From Lentzea sp. (GTDB lineage: Bacteria > Actinomycetota > Actinomycetes > Mycobacteriales > Pseudonocardiaceae), in contig JASLAV010000666.1 in the NCBI GenBank assembly GCA_030146905.1, positions 1 to 5,541 on the forward strand: DNA of 5,541 bases. Reading direction: 5' to 3'. Shown one piece after another: positions 5,082 to 5,541 of the stretch (position 1 is its first letter; the number at the start of each line of letters is the position of its first letter). The notes beneath the pieces are model-generated. The model was not told where the DNA came from and ran no database searches. It saw only the letters and a list, made by a program, of their open reading frames with translations. Both the position numbers and the translations under genes were made by a program.

Positions 5082-5541
5082 ACGCCGTGCGACGGGTGGC
5101 CGTACAGGCCGGCTCCCGCGATCTCCAGCGTCGTCAGGAACGTCGTCGAGGCGAGGTAGGAGGCCTCGACCAGTTCCGCGGTGTGCGAGAAGTCCAGTGG
5201 CGTCACGGCCTGCACCGGCGGGCCCGGCAGGTAGAGCACGGGCGCCTGCCGCGACGCCAGCTCCACCTCCAGCACGGCCTGGTTGCGCATGCCCAGCGTC
5301 GCCCAGAACAGCAGCGTCTCCGCGAGCGTCGCCGGCACGGCGGGCAGGTGGCCGGGGAACGCGCAGTCCAGCACCACCAACGACTTCGCGCCCATCGCGA
5401 GCGCCTGGCGGATCGGGACGTTCGCCAGCACGCCGCCGTCGTAGAGCACGCGGTCGTCGATCTTCACGGGCGGGTAGACGCCCGGGATCGCGGCGCTGGC
5501 GAGGATGGCGGGCACCAGCGGGCCCGACGTGATGTTCACGG
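5078..5541 (-). CDS. Patatin-like phospholipase (5' partial)
   Basis: The C-terminal 153 complete codons of a patatin-family acyl hydrolase; the N-terminal part, including the G-x-S-x-G serine, lies beyond the right edge. The visible part has the family block ASAAIPGVYPPV, then the motif Y-D-G-G-V-L-A-N-V-P-I whose Asp (codon 5438-5440) is the second member of the Ser-Asp dyad. After it come QALAMGAKSLVVLDC and a C-terminal extension with a GPPV-QAV-TPLDFSHT segment typical of bacterial patatins. The GTG at 5539 is an internal Val (VNITSG). Patatins hydrolyse acyl chains from phospholipids or other glycerolipids. The gene ends at TAG 5078-5080, overlapping the phosphotransferase stop. It adds a third likely lipid ester hydrolase to the window. 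Confidence 0.9.
   Translation of the reverse strand, partial: VNITSGPLVPAILASAAIPGVYPPVKIDDRVLYDGGVLANVPIRQALAMGAKSLVVLDCAFPGHLPAVPATLAETLLFWATLGMRNQAVLEVELASRQAPVLYLPGPPVQAVTPLDFSHTAELVEASYLASTTFLTTLEIAGAGLYGHPSHGV

Overview
The window is high-GC DNA with strong G/C preference at third codon positions, GTG starts and tightly packed genes. This points to an actinomycete, and the protein types (MmyB-type regulator, WS/DGAT acyltransferase, HGE-type phosphotransferase) suggest Pseudonocardiales or a relative such as Lentzea, Saccharothrix or Amycolatopsis. The genus is a guess. No RNA genes, insertion sequences, CRISPR arrays or attachment sites were seen.

Layout from left to right: (1) the 3' end of an XRE-family regulator with an MmyB-like C-terminal domain (+, cut by the left edge). 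(2) An alpha/beta hydrolase (-), convergent with it and separated by 3 nt. (3) A 213-bp divergent promoter region. (4) A full-length wax ester synthase/diacylglycerol acyltransferase, WS/DGAT (+). (5) About 250 bp holding a coding-like + strand reading frame that lacks a convincing start and has no recognised function, possibly a gene remnant. (6) A second alpha/beta hydrolase (-). (7) A 96-bp divergent promoter region. (8) A phosphotransferase of the APH/choline kinase fold with an unusual catalytic loop (+). (9) The C-terminal part of a patatin-like phospholipase (-, cut by the right edge), whose stop codon interlocks with that of the phosphotransferase.

The theme is neutral lipid metabolism. 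An enzyme that esterifies acyl-CoA onto diacylglycerol or fatty alcohol lies beside two serine hydrolases and one patatin lipase that could hydrolyse acyl esters. Hydrolase 1 and the WS/DGAT are divergent and share a promoter region, so they could be co-regulated. The link is inferred from gene content and position, and no substrate can be read from the sequence.

Three genes (WS/DGAT, hydrolase 2, phosphotransferase) lack a Shine-Dalgarno sequence, and each has a -10-like hexamer exactly 7 nt before its start codon. This suggests leaderless transcripts. Hydrolase 1 has a clear GGGGAGG ribosome binding site instead. I see no clear evidence of a wholly new system. The most unusual items are the start-less coding segment after the WS/DGAT, the interlocked CTAG stop codons, and the leaderless pattern.
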